Shown here: positions 27,701 through 42,700 of the stretch, one piece after another
Layout: the number at the start of each line of letters is the position of its first letter
How positions within the stretch are numbered: position 1 is the first letter of the stretch
NCBI GenBank assembly: GCA_029706075.1
Contig: JAINUG010000108.1
Span: 310,001-374,000 of the forward strand
DNA: 64,000 nucleotides
Source: Aldrovandia affinis
Lineage: Eukaryota; Chordata; Actinopteri; Notacanthiformes; Halosauridae
Direction: 5' to 3'
Translations under genes and position numbers: made by a program
Notes under the pieces: model-generated
Databases searched by the model: none
What the model saw: the letters and a program-made list of their open reading frames with translations, nothing else
What the model was told of the DNA's origin: nothing

Positions 27701-30700
27701 AGCCAAAGGCAAAGAAAGGGCGATTCTCGCGAGATCTTCATGAGAACATCCCCAACTTTGTGACATTAAATCTTACAACAACTGTGTTTTGTACAGTTTC
27801 AACCCTTTTAAACCACTGTTAACCCGTCAGTCAAAAGAAACATTTTCTATACTTGTATGCAAAGAAGGTTTAATGAATTGCTATGTAGACTTTGTTGATA
27901 AAATGCTTATTGTCCTGCCACACAATCTTGCTCACCATCATAAAAATGTAAGCCTACACACTAAATTTGAAAGTGTTTGTAAAATTTTCCCAATTATTCA
28001 CACCCCTAATAATCATTTGAATTTATATCCAGCAAAAATAAAGCTGCATTAACATGCTACTTTTTCAATAAAAAATATCTAATCTACGATCTAATAAAAA
28101 TCCAACACTTTGATGGCCTATTTTTTGGGACATATTTTAGCAGAGGAAGTCTGATCAGTGTGCATGCGTGTACTGTCACAGGGACAGGGAATCCCAGAAG
28201 TGCAGGGCTGGTATTTCACGTATGTCAGAAAAAATTGCAGAATAGTGGGAACACAAATATGGCAGCAAAGTGACTTCAAGGTTTATTACATCATCGGCTA
28301 TCCAGTTGCTCTAGATCAGTGGTCACAACAAACCATTTTGTGACGCATGAAATTCGAGCCCTGCGCTTCTGGGATTCCCTGCGAGAGTATGCGCATACGT
28401 GCTGAAGAGACTTCCTCTGTTTCCAACGGTTGTTTGAAACAAGCATGATGTCTGAAATATAGAATTTTCATAATGTATACATAATTTTCTGATTCACAAC
28501 TGATGAGTGTAATATAGGCCATCAAAGTATCAATTTCTGATCTGATCTGATCTGAACTACGTAAGCAGTGCTTGGTGTCATGCAGTTCTGGCTACTGGAT
28601 CAGCTATGAAACCAAAATCAAAACAGGTTTTCTTGAGGAAAGTAAAAACATGTAAAATTCTCTAAATCTGGAAGCATTCCCCTTTAAAGGAGAAATCCAA
28701 ATCATCAGTACGATTACACCAAATAAAAAGTCAAACTCTCCTAATAAGGTGAAAAGGCTTTCAGCAGTAATCCAAATACTCCCTCATGTTTCCAGTGTTG
28801 CGAATGAATATGTCACCTTCCGAAACATGGCCCCAAAGTGCTGATCTAAAACTCAGACTGTCACTTTTGTCACTCCTTGTTTTGTGAGTAACTGCAGATG
28901 ATCTATTATTCCAGACGATAAGTCACACTTCCCTATACTTCCCTATATGTGTGAATGAAACAGTGACCTAATCAACCGCATGCCACACAAATTCTGTCAG
29001 CTCCTCAGCTGACCCTGAGGATGGCATTACAGTCCACACTCATTTCATTATGCTACTATGTATGGTCTGAACAGACTCATCTTTGGTCATATCCTCATAC
29101 GGCCGTGGCTTTGTCTCCCAAGTTTAGATCATCAATCCTTTCCTGTGTGAGGCCAACACTGCAATGATTTTCTGACATGATGCAATACGAAGAAATGTTT
29201 TTCAATGAGGCTTTTAATTTACATGCAATCTTACTTGTGAAACCGGCCTGATCGATCCTCGTTGTCAGCGTACAGGAACATTTTTAAGGCATAGTTTTCA
29301 ATATGGGCATTGCCAACAATCTCCTGGGAAATGGACTCATTGTCGGTCAGCTCCTTCTTCATCTGAAACAGAAACCATACAAATTCATACTGGGGCAGGC
29401 TTATATAGGCATGATCTACACAAGGTACTGACAGTCACTGTCTGAATATACTGTATATATATATAACATACATATAACCTAAAATTGTAAGTTAATAAAC
29501 TCCAAATATTATTGAAGGCAGAGTGATGCTTCATGAACCCCAAAAATGATAAATGTGCCTTGTGCTCTCAATGACTTCCTGATTTGATCCAATCACAGTG
29601 TTTTTCTGTGAAGACCAAAGTCTTTTGATTTACAGTCTTTTGGTTCACGGTGTGTGATGTATGTGACAAATGGTGCTGTAGCTATACCCTTCTGAGCTTC
29701 ACGAGGCTCCATTTCCCCATTATCAGCAGAAATCGTCCCTCACAAGCTTGAGGACCCTACAGAGGGTCCCCTAGCAGCAGTGAGGCACACGTTGTCGAAA
29801 ACACAGTCAGAACTGGGACAGTGTGACAAGTGTCGAGATTTAATCGTAGAAATGTGAATTTGCATGGTGTGACTCACTGGTTCTTGGGATGTGACAAAGA
29901 CTTTGATTCCACCCCAGAACACGCTGGTAATTATGAGAACATGCATGATGAGCGCTCTGGAGATCTGCCCATTCATAATTAGCTAATGGACGCAGGCGCT
30001 GTTTCTTCTTTGTGTTTTTCCGGGGCTAGACAATGTCATCTATTACACAGCTGTCACTGTTCATTAAAAGGTCCTGTTGCATTGCACTACTAATAGCAGT
30101 ACATATGTGCCGGTGACCGCGAAAGCCAACTAGAGGGCAGTACTGACAGGCTCCATACCATAGTTTTGAATCACTTACTCAAATAAATCTTTTAGTCTAG
30201 GGGCACAAGAAAGGAGTTTTATCAAGAGCAGTCCGTGTGGCAAAAAATGAATAAATTCTCTCAAGTCCTGCATTCCTCCAAAAAGAATCGAATTGGTTGT
30301 TGATTCAAAGAGAAAGTTTGATTGAATCCTCAGCAACCTGCCCAGTGGTGAGTACATTGTTTAAATTAGACCAACATAGTCACAGTACCGTAGGAAGTAT
30401 GAAAGCATTGCGTGTTGGAAGCCTTGTGGGTTTGGGTTTAATATAGATAATATAGATATATAGGTTATCATGTATAATATAGAAAAACCCATTCCAAAAA
30501 ATAAACATGAAATTTAAAGAACAAGAAACAGCAACAAAATATGAGCAATAAAGGAAATGAAACATGGCTTTATTTCCCCCCCATCTAAAAAGGCAAACAA
30601 ACCCTTAAGTGGCAGACTGTGCAGCATGCAACATCCACATGCTTAATTCTCCTAAACTGACCCCAATTTGCCTTAAAGACACAAAATTATTGGTGCTCAC

Positions 30701-33700
30701 ATATTGTGTCCAATGGTTTGCAGTGGCCAGCACCCAAAAAACTGCAGCAGCAAGGCAGCTCTCTGTGACACAGTCAGGTTCTTACTAAGATGTTACAGTC
30801 TACTAGAGGGAGCTTCGGGTTTCCTTGTAAAATCAGCAAAGCAAATAATACTGGTTACATTTCAACAGGTGGACTCAAGGCTTCTGAATAGGCTCACTGT
30901 TTGGTTTTTAATGAAATCTCAGCCTATCCTTAAAAAAAGTAATACATAGCACAGTACATCGCTTGTGTCAAGCAATGCAGAAGAATGTAAAAACATAACT
31001 TTGGAGGACGTGTGTGGACTTTCTACACTTTTTTAAATAATTGAATCAAAGCCTTAAGTTTTAGTTTTTTTGCTCAAACTCTTCCGTATTTGCTGGAAGT
31101 CCCTGACCTGGGACACTTCAAAAGAAACACAAATGTATTTGCTCTGTAGGCCTACATTACCATGGGTCTCTTGTTCTGTGAAAGATTGCATTTGATCGGT
31201 ACAATATTTTTCCTACACTAGCAAAATACTTTTGAAATACTGTTAAGAATATGACTACTGACAGGCCTACAAATGTCTTATCAAGCTAGACAAGGCTTAC
31301 TTAGGCAACACGCACAATATGCTATTCAATATTTATCCAACATATCCAAAATCCAATAGACTCTCTTTATCTCTGGTTGAGAGGAAATCATGCACAGCTT
31401 CAACAGTTTTTATATTTAGTTAACGGCAAACAACTTACAATTGCTGATTACATAGGAGATACATTCATATTAATTGGATACATTGGATTATTGTAGAAAA
31501 TCAATTAAATAGGAGTCAAACTGTTGCCCAAATACGCAACCATATTTATCAAAAACAGCAATTATGTATATAATTATGCAGATAAACAGGAAAATTGGGT
31601 TTTACATAAAAACCCAAAGCTTGCCTTTGGTTCATCACAAAAAGGCATTAATCCGCTGGGAAAGACTATATCATTCTATGGAACCAAACACTTAGAAGAG
31701 GGCGTTGGTTTGTTCTGATATTTTTGAACAATGTTGTGCGGGCACCAGCAGTTATGAAAGGATTGTTCCATTCTTCAGTGAAAAGGTCACAAAGGTTTTG
31801 GCATCTTTTGATCTCGTTCAACCCTACCAACATTGCATTGTTAATAATGTCAGTCTGATTAGAAATAGAAAGTGAAAAATAGTAAATATACATGTAATTT
31901 TAGCCCATTGAATACCATTCAAATATACTGTTAACTGTGGAGCATACACATACAGTTTTCAGGCCTGTACTATGATATCCTCTAAACTGAAATCTAATAC
32001 ATATTTTAAAGAGGCAGGTCATACTTAAAATCACACTAAGAAAGTTGAGTATTTTCAGGAAGTTCCAAGTCATGTATGTTCCAGGGCTAACAAATGTGGT
32101 AAGCTTGAGTGTTGGGCAAAGTAGCCATCATCAAACTAAATATTACTGTACTGTATATATATATATTCCTATATGCAGTCTTTACTAATTATGAAATTCA
32201 AGAAGGCCACAATTAAAACAATTTGATGGTGGCGCTAAGGTGGTAGATGGCCATGCAATGGAATGTTGATAGAATATGTATAAGGAAACATTCTGTGACC
32301 ATTTTCTTTAAAAGAGCACCACATTCTCACTGGCATCTCAATATAGATCAAAAGACTGGGTTCATAGTTGTCCTCTAAAAGGGAAGCAGGAAAAGCAGTT
32401 GCTGAAAACTGTTTTTCTTTCATGCTCACAGATTTTTATAGACATTTCAGAACCAATTAAGAAAGCCTTGGGATTTGTTAGTCCCCTGAGCCAAGTTTTA
32501 CTGTTGCTACAGTGTGATTCATTAAATGTCACAGCAACAGGATGTCTCTGCCAGCACTGAACTGCGTCCTGGTGTGTACATCCTGTATAAAAGTCTTAGG
32601 AATAAGGTGACTAAATACACCACTGCAGGATTTTAGGTCAATTTCAATTAAGAGCATATTACTATGTTAGATGTATTAGAGATATTTTATTCCATTCTAT
32701 TTGTAATGGGGGGGACGACTACAAATATAATTAATCCATAATTTATTCAGGCTGTTCCTCTCATGACCGCGTGGAAGAGGATTATTTTATTTAATGTTTG
32801 CTTTGAAAATCAATACATGAGATTCAGAGGAGCAGGTTCAGGTACACATTATTCCATGAGTCCATAAATGAGGATGCCAAAACAAAACTTTCTTACTACA
32901 GAAATAAAATCAGTCATTCATATCAAAGGTTCGTTTAAACTAAGTGGGGATTAGAAGATTGTGGTACAACTGTCATGAAAATGACACAGTTCACTGTAGA
33001 TCATTGAAACGTATCTTTTGTAGGCAACCACCTGTAAGTCTGTCTGGTCACAGGAGAATTATAACCCGAGAATTAGGACAAAGACCAGTCAATTTGATGC
33101 ATGCCCTGATGCGCTTATGTGTGCCTAGTTTATATAGCACAGTATTAGTCTTCCTGGCTAGATGCCATGCTTACATACAGTACAAAGCAGTAAGCAAATC
33201 TAGTGTCACACTTTGAAACATGTAGCCTCGTTTTTCCATAACTGGCACACACCAATACGGGATGCATATGTAATCCACACCGATCTTAACAAGCACATAC
33301 ATAGGAAACCTATAAAATCATTCAATTCCATTCCAATGAAAGAAGCTAGACCCAATTTGAGTAAATGTTTTCACTGTGGTTTCTGTTCCAAAGAAACAGA
33401 GCATTTTGTTATTACGCGCCTAACAGTTAACACCGGGCAGCCAAACTAAAAAAAGTAAAAAGGAAACCATTGTAATACACAAAGAGTCTAACAGCTTCTA
33501 ACTCTTAAAAGTGATACCCTTGAAACATTATATGCTCTAAATATAGGATGAATATAGGCCTATGCCTTAATATTGAAGGTAAAAGCATTTGTTTTTGTTC
33601 AGTAGTATATGACAGAACATGTCACATCATGCAGGAATTGAAAAGGTAACTTCATAACGGACAGTAAACCTAATTTTTTATTTTTTATTAATAGACACAG

Positions 33701-36700
33701 CACTCTTGCTTACGTCACAAAAAATATACCATTATAGCTGTGTTCAAATATTTTCACAGAATCAAATTACTTGTTGAAACCAGTGAAACCTTTCCACAGC
33801 TCAACATAAACTTGCCTTACTAATATGTCACTATTAAAGGGAAACACAGCCTCCTCCAATGCCTGCACCTGATCACTTCTGAAAATAATCAAAAGTCTGC
33901 ACTTTTAAAAGTACACACAGCAGCAAGTACAGATAAAGATATATTCAGTACCAGACTTAGATAATTGTGGCATTCATGAGAATATTAGCATTGGTTTATT
34001 TATTGAGTCTCGCTACTGGAAAAAAAAAATTAAACACAAAATCCTAAGGTTTGAGAGGCCTCTCCTGATAATTTAGGAAATGTACACAAAGCTTCCAAAA
34101 AAGACCCTTCAGCCTGCTGTCAGTTTCCCACTTGCTTTAATAATCCCTCCATCAATTAAAATGCTACTTTTCTACTTCATATGGCTTGGAGAAGAAACAA
34201 TATTTTTGCTCCGTTTCCAATTATTTGTACAGGGAGACATTATAAAGTGAAATAAACTGTGCCTGGGACAGTCGTGTGGAACTACGAGATTAAAAACTAT
34301 CGTATTTTAATCATTAAACCATATTTAAAGATATAATTATAACTAATGTCATACAACAAATGTCATAAAATTGATGGTACCTATTTTATTTGCTTTAAAT
34401 ACTCACCCTGGGTGTAAATATAGACAACAGCATAAAAATAAAATGTGCCATTTAAACACAACGTTCTAGGTGTAACCGCAGGAAATAGTAGCCTAACAAA
34501 CTAAAAATCATTAAAACAACTGCAAATATACCTGCAATACCCTACTGTTGATATTTCCATCATAGCCAATCACAGCAATGTTTACAGAAGAGTGCATACT
34601 TAAGTGTCCAGTCCTGTAAACACTAAAATAGGGTTTTATGTTGTGTTGCAGTGTTGTTGTTTTTTTTAAAATCCTGCTATGAGTTGCTATGCGTTGTCAG
34701 CTTCTTGTTTGTGTGCAGTGTTGTCCTTGTGTTTGTATATAGTGCAGGTAACTGTCTGTATCTCTCCATACTACAGTATATAGATTGTATTTTACATTAT
34801 TTTAATGGTTGTATGTACATGTATTTGCTTATGTTTTAACTAGCTGCCTGCCCAGGGACTACAGAGGAAGATTAGCCTCCTTGGCTAACTCTGGCACATT
34901 TACAGAAATGTTGTCAATGTGCACTGTCCCTGTCAAATAAATGAATGTCAGTCTCAGAGTTTCAAGCATCACAGACCAAAAATAGTTTCAGAAAAGATCA
35001 AAATTCACCAAGGTATGCTCTAATGAGGCATGTCTGCGTGGAGGCACTGATAAGGACAGGGGGCAGGCTTTTGAAATTAATGCTGGCAGGAGTGATATTG
35101 CAGCAGTTTAGGAAGGGTTGGCAGTAGCAGTTGGTTGTGAGGCCTGGCTAAAGGCAGTTGCAGCAGTCCATCAACAACGTAACAAATTAATGTAATTCAT
35201 CATGTGTCAGAAGGCAATAAAAATGTATAAATAAATTGCTTAGTATAATTGAAAAGGGAAATGATTAACAACGCGGTTATTTATGGAAAAAGTAGGTAAG
35301 CTGAACAACACATAATTAAGATGTGTTTTGGAAAATTCTAATTAAGCAGCAATAAGCCACCAATTAGCTCAAGGCTTAAGTTTTTTCCTTTCGTTAAACT
35401 TTAAAATGCTTCAAGTAATTAATTTGTGAGCACTGACAAATAATATGAAATGCATATCTACTCTACAAGACAAACAACTGCGTTTGAAAATATTGTTTGA
35501 AAAAGAAAAACATAACATTGCGGCCTAAAATGACAGAAATAGTGAAGAGAACATTCTGTGTGTTGCAATGGTTTCATTGGGTTATTATATTTACATTCTA
35601 TATATAATTTACATTACACTCACATCCAAAATAATGTATGGATTGAAAACATGCATGTTAAACACTACTGATGGTTTATGTATGACTGGTATAATGGCCA
35701 GTCAACACATAAGATCTCAATTTTGCCATGTATGACAAGTGACGGTCTATGAATAGTTGTTTATCTAAAACCCAAATCTCGATTGTTTCTATTGAACTTG
35801 GTTGTCAAAATGTTTTTTATTTCTTTTGTCATTTCAGTTATTTCACGTGTAAAGATGAAATAAAATCAAACAATTTACAAAACCCAAAACCATGCATGAG
35901 TTTGTATTAAGATTAAATAAAATTCAAACAAGGTTTTTTTACAAAACCCAGGTGAAAAGTTCCCATGCATGAAGTTTGTATTATCCGGCCCTCCACAGTT
36001 GCTTTCCATGCTTTCCATGTAGCCTATTTATTTATTGTATTGCCAATTGCAGGTTCGTTTGCCGTTCCATCACTGCAACAACCTTTGCCAATTCGGTAAG
36101 GGGCAAACTATTACACACGCAATCCACAATGCATGCAGTAAGCTGCATTTGCTCTGCAATCTGCTGAAAGTTTATGCAGTTACTGTGCTCGAGGTGCTTT
36201 GCAAATGATGCAGCTGAGGCAAGCGCCTGAGTGGCCAGAGGTATTGCTATTGAGCAGGAGGATAAAGGAGGATATCCTGCCAACTGAAACCCTCACTTCC
36301 TAGGCAATGCCATGGCTATTTATGCACTGGCATGGCCCAGATTCGATCCAGGCAACACTGCACTAAAGCACAAGTGCCTTGGAAACCAGTTGAAATTCTT
36401 AAAAAAAAAATTTAAGTATTAATTCACTCACCGTTTCCAGTTGATCCATCAGTTTCACAAGAAACTTCCGGCATTCTGGAGTTTTACTGTCCAGTTTCAT
36501 GCCGGTCTGCATAGAATAGAGCCGACCTGAAACAGAGCAAGCAGACCTTATATAACCTTACATATGATAACACATTAACAACATATTTACCTGCTTTATA
36601 CTGAGGATGCACTGAATGCAGGTCAGCTGAATGCCTCGATTGTTGTGGAGAGAGCTAAGCTTTGATCTTTCTTTTCCTGCCACTGACATGGATTTACGAT

Positions 36701-39700
36701 TTACAACTATAAATTGACTAAATAAAATGTTTATTGGAGCTTGCAGCAGGTTATGGATAGCTATGGCTGCTCCATTTACATTTGTTTTACATTTTAAGCA
36801 TTTAGCGGACACTCTTATCCAGAGCGACTTACAAGATGTGCATTAATACATGGTATGATCAATCATTGTTTGTGCAAGAGATCAGTGCAGTAATACACCA
36901 ATAGACATAACTGTTGCTCCAGAAACCCATACCAGGGTGTCAGTGGACATCATGCCATCACCATGATACTAGTCAACAATCTGTGTTTCAATGCTTTAGC
37001 AACAGCTTCCTTACTTTCTCAACAGCGTTTATAAAAAAAAACACCCTGCCAAAAATATACCCCAAAGACTCAGAATCCTTGCCTATCAGGCTGTCAGGTA
37101 ACCAAACAAATTCAATTACTGATAGCAATGCATTACAGGGAAAGTTGGCCTATTTCATTGTGTCTGTCCCCCATTACAACACAGTGTTGGAAGAAGTCAG
37201 TATTACGTCATCAGGTTACATCATTCACTCCCCAGGAAGGGACTAAAACCAGATAGACTTCAATGGCACATAATTCAATTTTAACAAAATTGGAACACAT
37301 TTTAGGCCCTTCGGGCCATTCAAACTTCACAGGATATCATACAAATATTATGACAGTCTTTGGCAAGGTATAATCCCAAATTAAATCTTATTGGGACATT
37401 CTAAATTTCCATTCACCCAGCCAATACTGAGAGGTCCTGTAAGCAAATGGCTGAGAGACAGTACCCTGATGTCTACAGGTATCATTTCTACTTAGCTTGC
37501 TATCTCAAATTGAAGATTATATAACCATTTAGTATTTATATTAACATTACTAGCTAGGGACTCATCACTGGTGGAGCCACAAAGTTTCCCTTACTTGGCA
37601 CTAGCTAACCAGTTAGTTTGTAGTTTGATTAGCTATGTAACATTTTCTTCCTTCTATTTGTTAGATTTTCCCCTGATGGTCACTTTGGGCTAGGGCACTT
37701 GTTTATCCTTTCTGACTGCGGAACCTCACACAGTATCATATAATAAATGCAACATTTATTTGTATAACAATGTTTAAAAAGACACAAAATTGTTTCACAA
37801 TGCTGAGTGCTACATGTATTTCAATGGTATAATGATTTCACCTTAATCCCAATTGATAAATACTGGAAGATTAGTGACCCAGATGTCCAAGTTCTTGTAT
37901 CACTTTAGGAAATGTTACCATACAAGAGTACCCCTGCTTGTGCTACTAAATTCTTCACTGTGCTAAAAAAATGATTTTAATTACTAGCAGGATTTTCATC
38001 ATCCAAAAAAGGTTAGTTTACAACCCTTGAAGCCCCTGAATAGTACCAGCATGTAATGTACCCTGACGAACAGGCAGTTTGTTTGGAGTCATCACCTTGG
38101 TGCATACTGGGCCTCACATACAATTTCACACAGGATGTTGGCAACAATTTCTACAGTGCAGTTTTGGTGAATAAGATTTTTTGCAGTGGCACACATGGAA
38201 GATTTGTTGCTGGGAATAATGAGAACTATGCTTGTGGAAATATAAATGATGAATCATACATTAGAACAATACATCCATTATAGATCGTTTTTTATAGATA
38301 GAGTCTTAGCCTACCATTAATATGTGTAGGGAAAAGCCTACACTATTCAGTATTCCATTTGGTATTTGGTCAAATCTTAAGCATTGGATGTATAATTTGT
38401 CCAGGTCTTAAACGTATGGGTTCAGTGCATCTCTTGTTTGTGGCATCTTAAAATGTAAGTGAATGGGCATCACCACCACTGTTTTATATTGATGTATTGG
38501 TTTAAATTAATCCAGTTCATTTTGGTGTTTTGGATATATGCCAGACTATTATCATATAGCCCATATTAATTTATCTTATATCATGTTGTTCCTATAGTGT
38601 GAAACAATATGACTGGAGTTAAACTGTCATTTCTCCTTAGCTCTGCATACAGCTTAACTGTCCCCTCACTGTCACTTCTCGATCATAGCCGATAACGCAC
38701 ATCCTTTGATTTTGCACTGCTTTTTCTTCCAGACCATTAATGTTATTTTCAGTTCAGAAGTTTAAAACATGCACACACCCAGACATCTGGGAAAGACAAA
38801 CCCAAGAGAATCAACATCCTCCAAGAGTCTTCACTGTAACCTCTGGACATACACTTTTAGTGCCTGAAGCATCATTCCAACAATTCCAATTCTAACAGCT
38901 GTTTTTAGGCCAGGTTACAAAAGAAAAACTGTGAGCCGGTTTTAAAACCAGAGCCAATAGGCTGAGCTCGCGTTCAACCTCAACTTAATTAAGACTTAAT
39001 AACGAGACAATGTGCAATTTATAAACTTCAATTTCAAATAAGAAACATTGCCAGCGAGGATCTGCAAATAAGCACCTTTGCATTTCTCACAAATGTATTT
39101 GGACTGGATCCCTGATAACTGAGTTATGTGGGACCAGATGGTAAAGCAGCATGTTAAAGATCAATTGCTCAAGCGGTTATTAAAAGCCAAAAGCCAAACA
39201 AAGCATTAAGAGTGTGTGTAAATAAAAAAGTTAGCACATCAGCACTTCTTTGAACACCCTCATATAACGAGGCTTACAGCACAATTTACCTCCCACAAAT
39301 TTCCCATATTAAGTCGTACAGAATAACGGACGATATCCCAGTGGAAATTAAAGGACAGGTCCTGAGAGTGGCTTCCAAGTCTCAGAGAACACCTTGCCAA
39401 GTAATGAGAGAGGTTATCTTGACACTTCGAGATATGAACAACTCCTGTTATGCATATTAAATAAATAATGCACCCCAAAGCCAGGGATGGCAGAAACATA
39501 CAAATGATTTGCTTAAACAAGGCTAAATATTTCAACGTACTGTCAAATCACACAAAAACATGCGCACAATAAACTCTTCACATTCTGGTGTCATTTGTCT
39601 TTACAAATAGTGTAACATCAGTACGGTAAACAAGCTGAAAACAATCAAGGCATAATTTTTGCGTAGCCTAATCATTTCATAACATTGTAGAGGAAAACAG

Positions 39701-42700
39701 GGTAGTGATAACCATAAACTCAACTCAGCACTTAGGCGAGCGCAATCTATTTACATATTAGAAAAATATTAGGAGAAGTACAACACACCCCTTGCACACA
39801 GATTCTTAATGTGGCTATGTGATTACATATCAGAAAGCACTACTGCAATACCATTTGCATTTCATTACATTAGGTTGTTTTCCAGAAAAGCACATGCAGT
39901 TAAATAAGTCAAAATTGATAGCTGCAACGGGACTAGTGGTGTAGAATATGTTATTGGACAAGGCTGAGTTTTAAATCAGCTGGTGGGTGGTTCACAGAAC
40001 CAAGCCCCAAATGAATGTGATCTGTGTTTTCGGTGTCAACGGGGAGCCAGCAGTCGGAACGAGTAAACAGTAGTATTGCTCCAAATGCTTTTATAAAAGC
40101 AGTCATAAAAGCAGTCCTGAGGACTCTTTTTGGCATAACAGGACATGGAGGGGGCTGATCTCAGGACTATTGACCACATCACTGAATTTAATGTGGTATA
40201 CTGTAACTTCATCGTTTACACATACAGCAAAATCATGTTTGGTGTTGTTGGAAAGCTAATGGCGTGAGCAATGGGTTGGTGTCAATGATGATGTGCTACA
40301 ATGGGCGCTCAATAAAGATTTCAGAACACTGACCAAAAGTGAATGGTGGGAAATGCAAATGATCTACACGTCAGCGCCCATTTGTGGAACTGATACTGAA
40401 TGTAATGTGATACACTTACAGAAATAAGGATTTTTTGTGATTGTGTGTGGGATTGTCCGTATTTGTGTTCCATTTTAGGATTTTCTATGATGTGTGGGGA
40501 TATAAGGGCGAAATTGATATGCTTTGAGGAGATTCGCTCATACAACCTCCTGCACGTTATTCGCGCATAGCCATTTTTACATTCTGTTTAATGTCTGTGT
40601 AAAAATTGTTGGAATTCCGGCTAATAAGCATATTCATAACTTAGAATTTCTCATTTATCTTAACTACTGCAGTTACACATTGTGGTTTTAAGGTTACCGT
40701 TAACAGCACACACACAAATAACTTTGGGTAGGTGCACTCCGTAGTCACTCGCCTATACACTAGTGCCATTGCAAGGTACATAGTTGTATCCTTGGTAGGC
40801 TATACACAGGCCAAAGGCACGTAGACACTCATACAGAGATAGCAACATGTATAGAGACACACAAGAGACTAGTCTCTCATCTGCATATTATATAATTCTA
40901 GTAAGGGATAAGAGTTGATATTCATTGGAGTCAGATGAAATAATTGGAGTCAGATAACTAAAGAACTAAAGTTAGATAACACTCATTTAATCCCGTTCTG
41001 GTATCACAAAGGTAAGACTACACATTATCCTTCACTGCTCTATCATTTGGTGTGTTTGACTGGGATCCTACAAGCTCCATTTCACAATCATTATAAAATG
41101 AAGTGAAGTTGCAATTACAACTTCCTGAAGGAAGGGGGAAACAAACATACCCAGCAGGGAGTGCTGAAGAGATGGCAAATATGTCATTTGTGTTAAAGCT
41201 AATAATGGAGCCTGTGTGTCAGCTATGTATGTCCCCACACCATGCATGTATGGCCCTGTATTGCGTAATATTTAGTTTTACAATCTATGCCAAAATGAAG
41301 AAATTTGAATTTGGACAACATCTGACACTGAATCAACATGACGGATGAAGTACAAAGCAACAAGAGGTGTTTTCCCAAAATATCAGATGGACTGCTGAAT
41401 AGTTGACCACTGCCAAACTGAATCACATAATGCCCTCTATCATCCTTACCACTAGGCCTAGTACTTACCAGCAAGGCTGAAGAACTTGCACTGAAAAACT
41501 CACAGTGCTTCGAATTCTTAGACAAACATATAGAACAGCTGCTGTATACATACTGTTATCCATTACACCTGGAAGTGCATTGCTCAAGGGTTCTTCAGTG
41601 CACCCACTGGAATGTGAACCTGTAACCATCAACTTGCAGAGTAAAGTGACCAAACAGCTGCCGCTTTATATGCCAACAAGGAAAAGCCGTAGGGCGGAGG
41701 ATGAAATGCCAGAGCAACCCTGCAACGTTTATCTCCATCTCCACTAAGATAACACGAACGAAATTCAAATCACAACCGAAAATACTGGTGCGGAAGAACA
41801 TGCTGGAAGGTCACCAATTTACGTGGCAGCACACGGTTACTTGTACGTGCGGCTCGATTCTCCTCATTTCTAAACAGTACATACAGAGCTATGTTGGCTC
41901 AATGCTTCTGTATAGAACAAATTCCATAACTTTTTAACAGAAAAACTGACCTGTACCTTTTTTTGTGCTTTTGCAAACCATATGATGATAAAAACAACAC
42001 CGGAAGAAATAAATAAATGATTGTATGTCCATAGCTTGAATATAATTAAATGATTACGAGAAAATACACTCAAGGTCAAATTAACCACATAGCCTATCCT
42101 GAGAGCACAAAATCATCGATTTTCAAAGCAAACATAATTTGGAGAATAACATAAAATTAAATATCTGCACGGAGGATAAAACTCACTAGCAAATCTGTCA
42201 AGTTATGCCTGCTGAGACCATATTTCCTTTTGCTAAATCACCACCACAGCCATGGGATTATACTTCTGACAATGGATGTCCACCGTAGTAGATCATAAAA
42301 TGCGTTCACAATGTCTCTCTTTGTAATGCCATGACGCCCATACAGCCTGACCCTCCAATTTTCCTCATCAAAAACAATGCAATACTGAGGCCTTTCAGAA
42401 CACAAGGGCATGAAAATAAAAGCCATAATCCACCGCAATTTCGGAGAAATCCTTTTGGCAATGGGCATAACTTTCTGTCTTTTCGTGTGAGGGTGGAGTA
42501 TTAAAGTGTTGTTGTGAAATTCTTACAGTGTAAAACTAATCTGTCATCTTGGTAACTGAGAAACGAGAACACAACGACCAAAATGTTTACAATGTCCTAC
42601 AAATGAATAAACTCAGCCGTTCAAGGAAAACAAGTTCCTACCTTCAGCACTGTATGTGCATGTATGTAGCATTTCTTTGTATCACACAAAGCTTAAAAAC

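Larger units (their letters stand above)
29363..36431 (-). other. VTA1: VTA1 intron 2
   Basis: A 7.1 kb intron. It holds a LINE-like 3' tail at about 34620-34945 and an imperfect tandem duplication at 35860-35983, plus short TA tracts near 29455 and 32152. A CTCF-like motif sits at 30126-30139. The rest is AT-rich with no gene. Confidence 0.9.
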
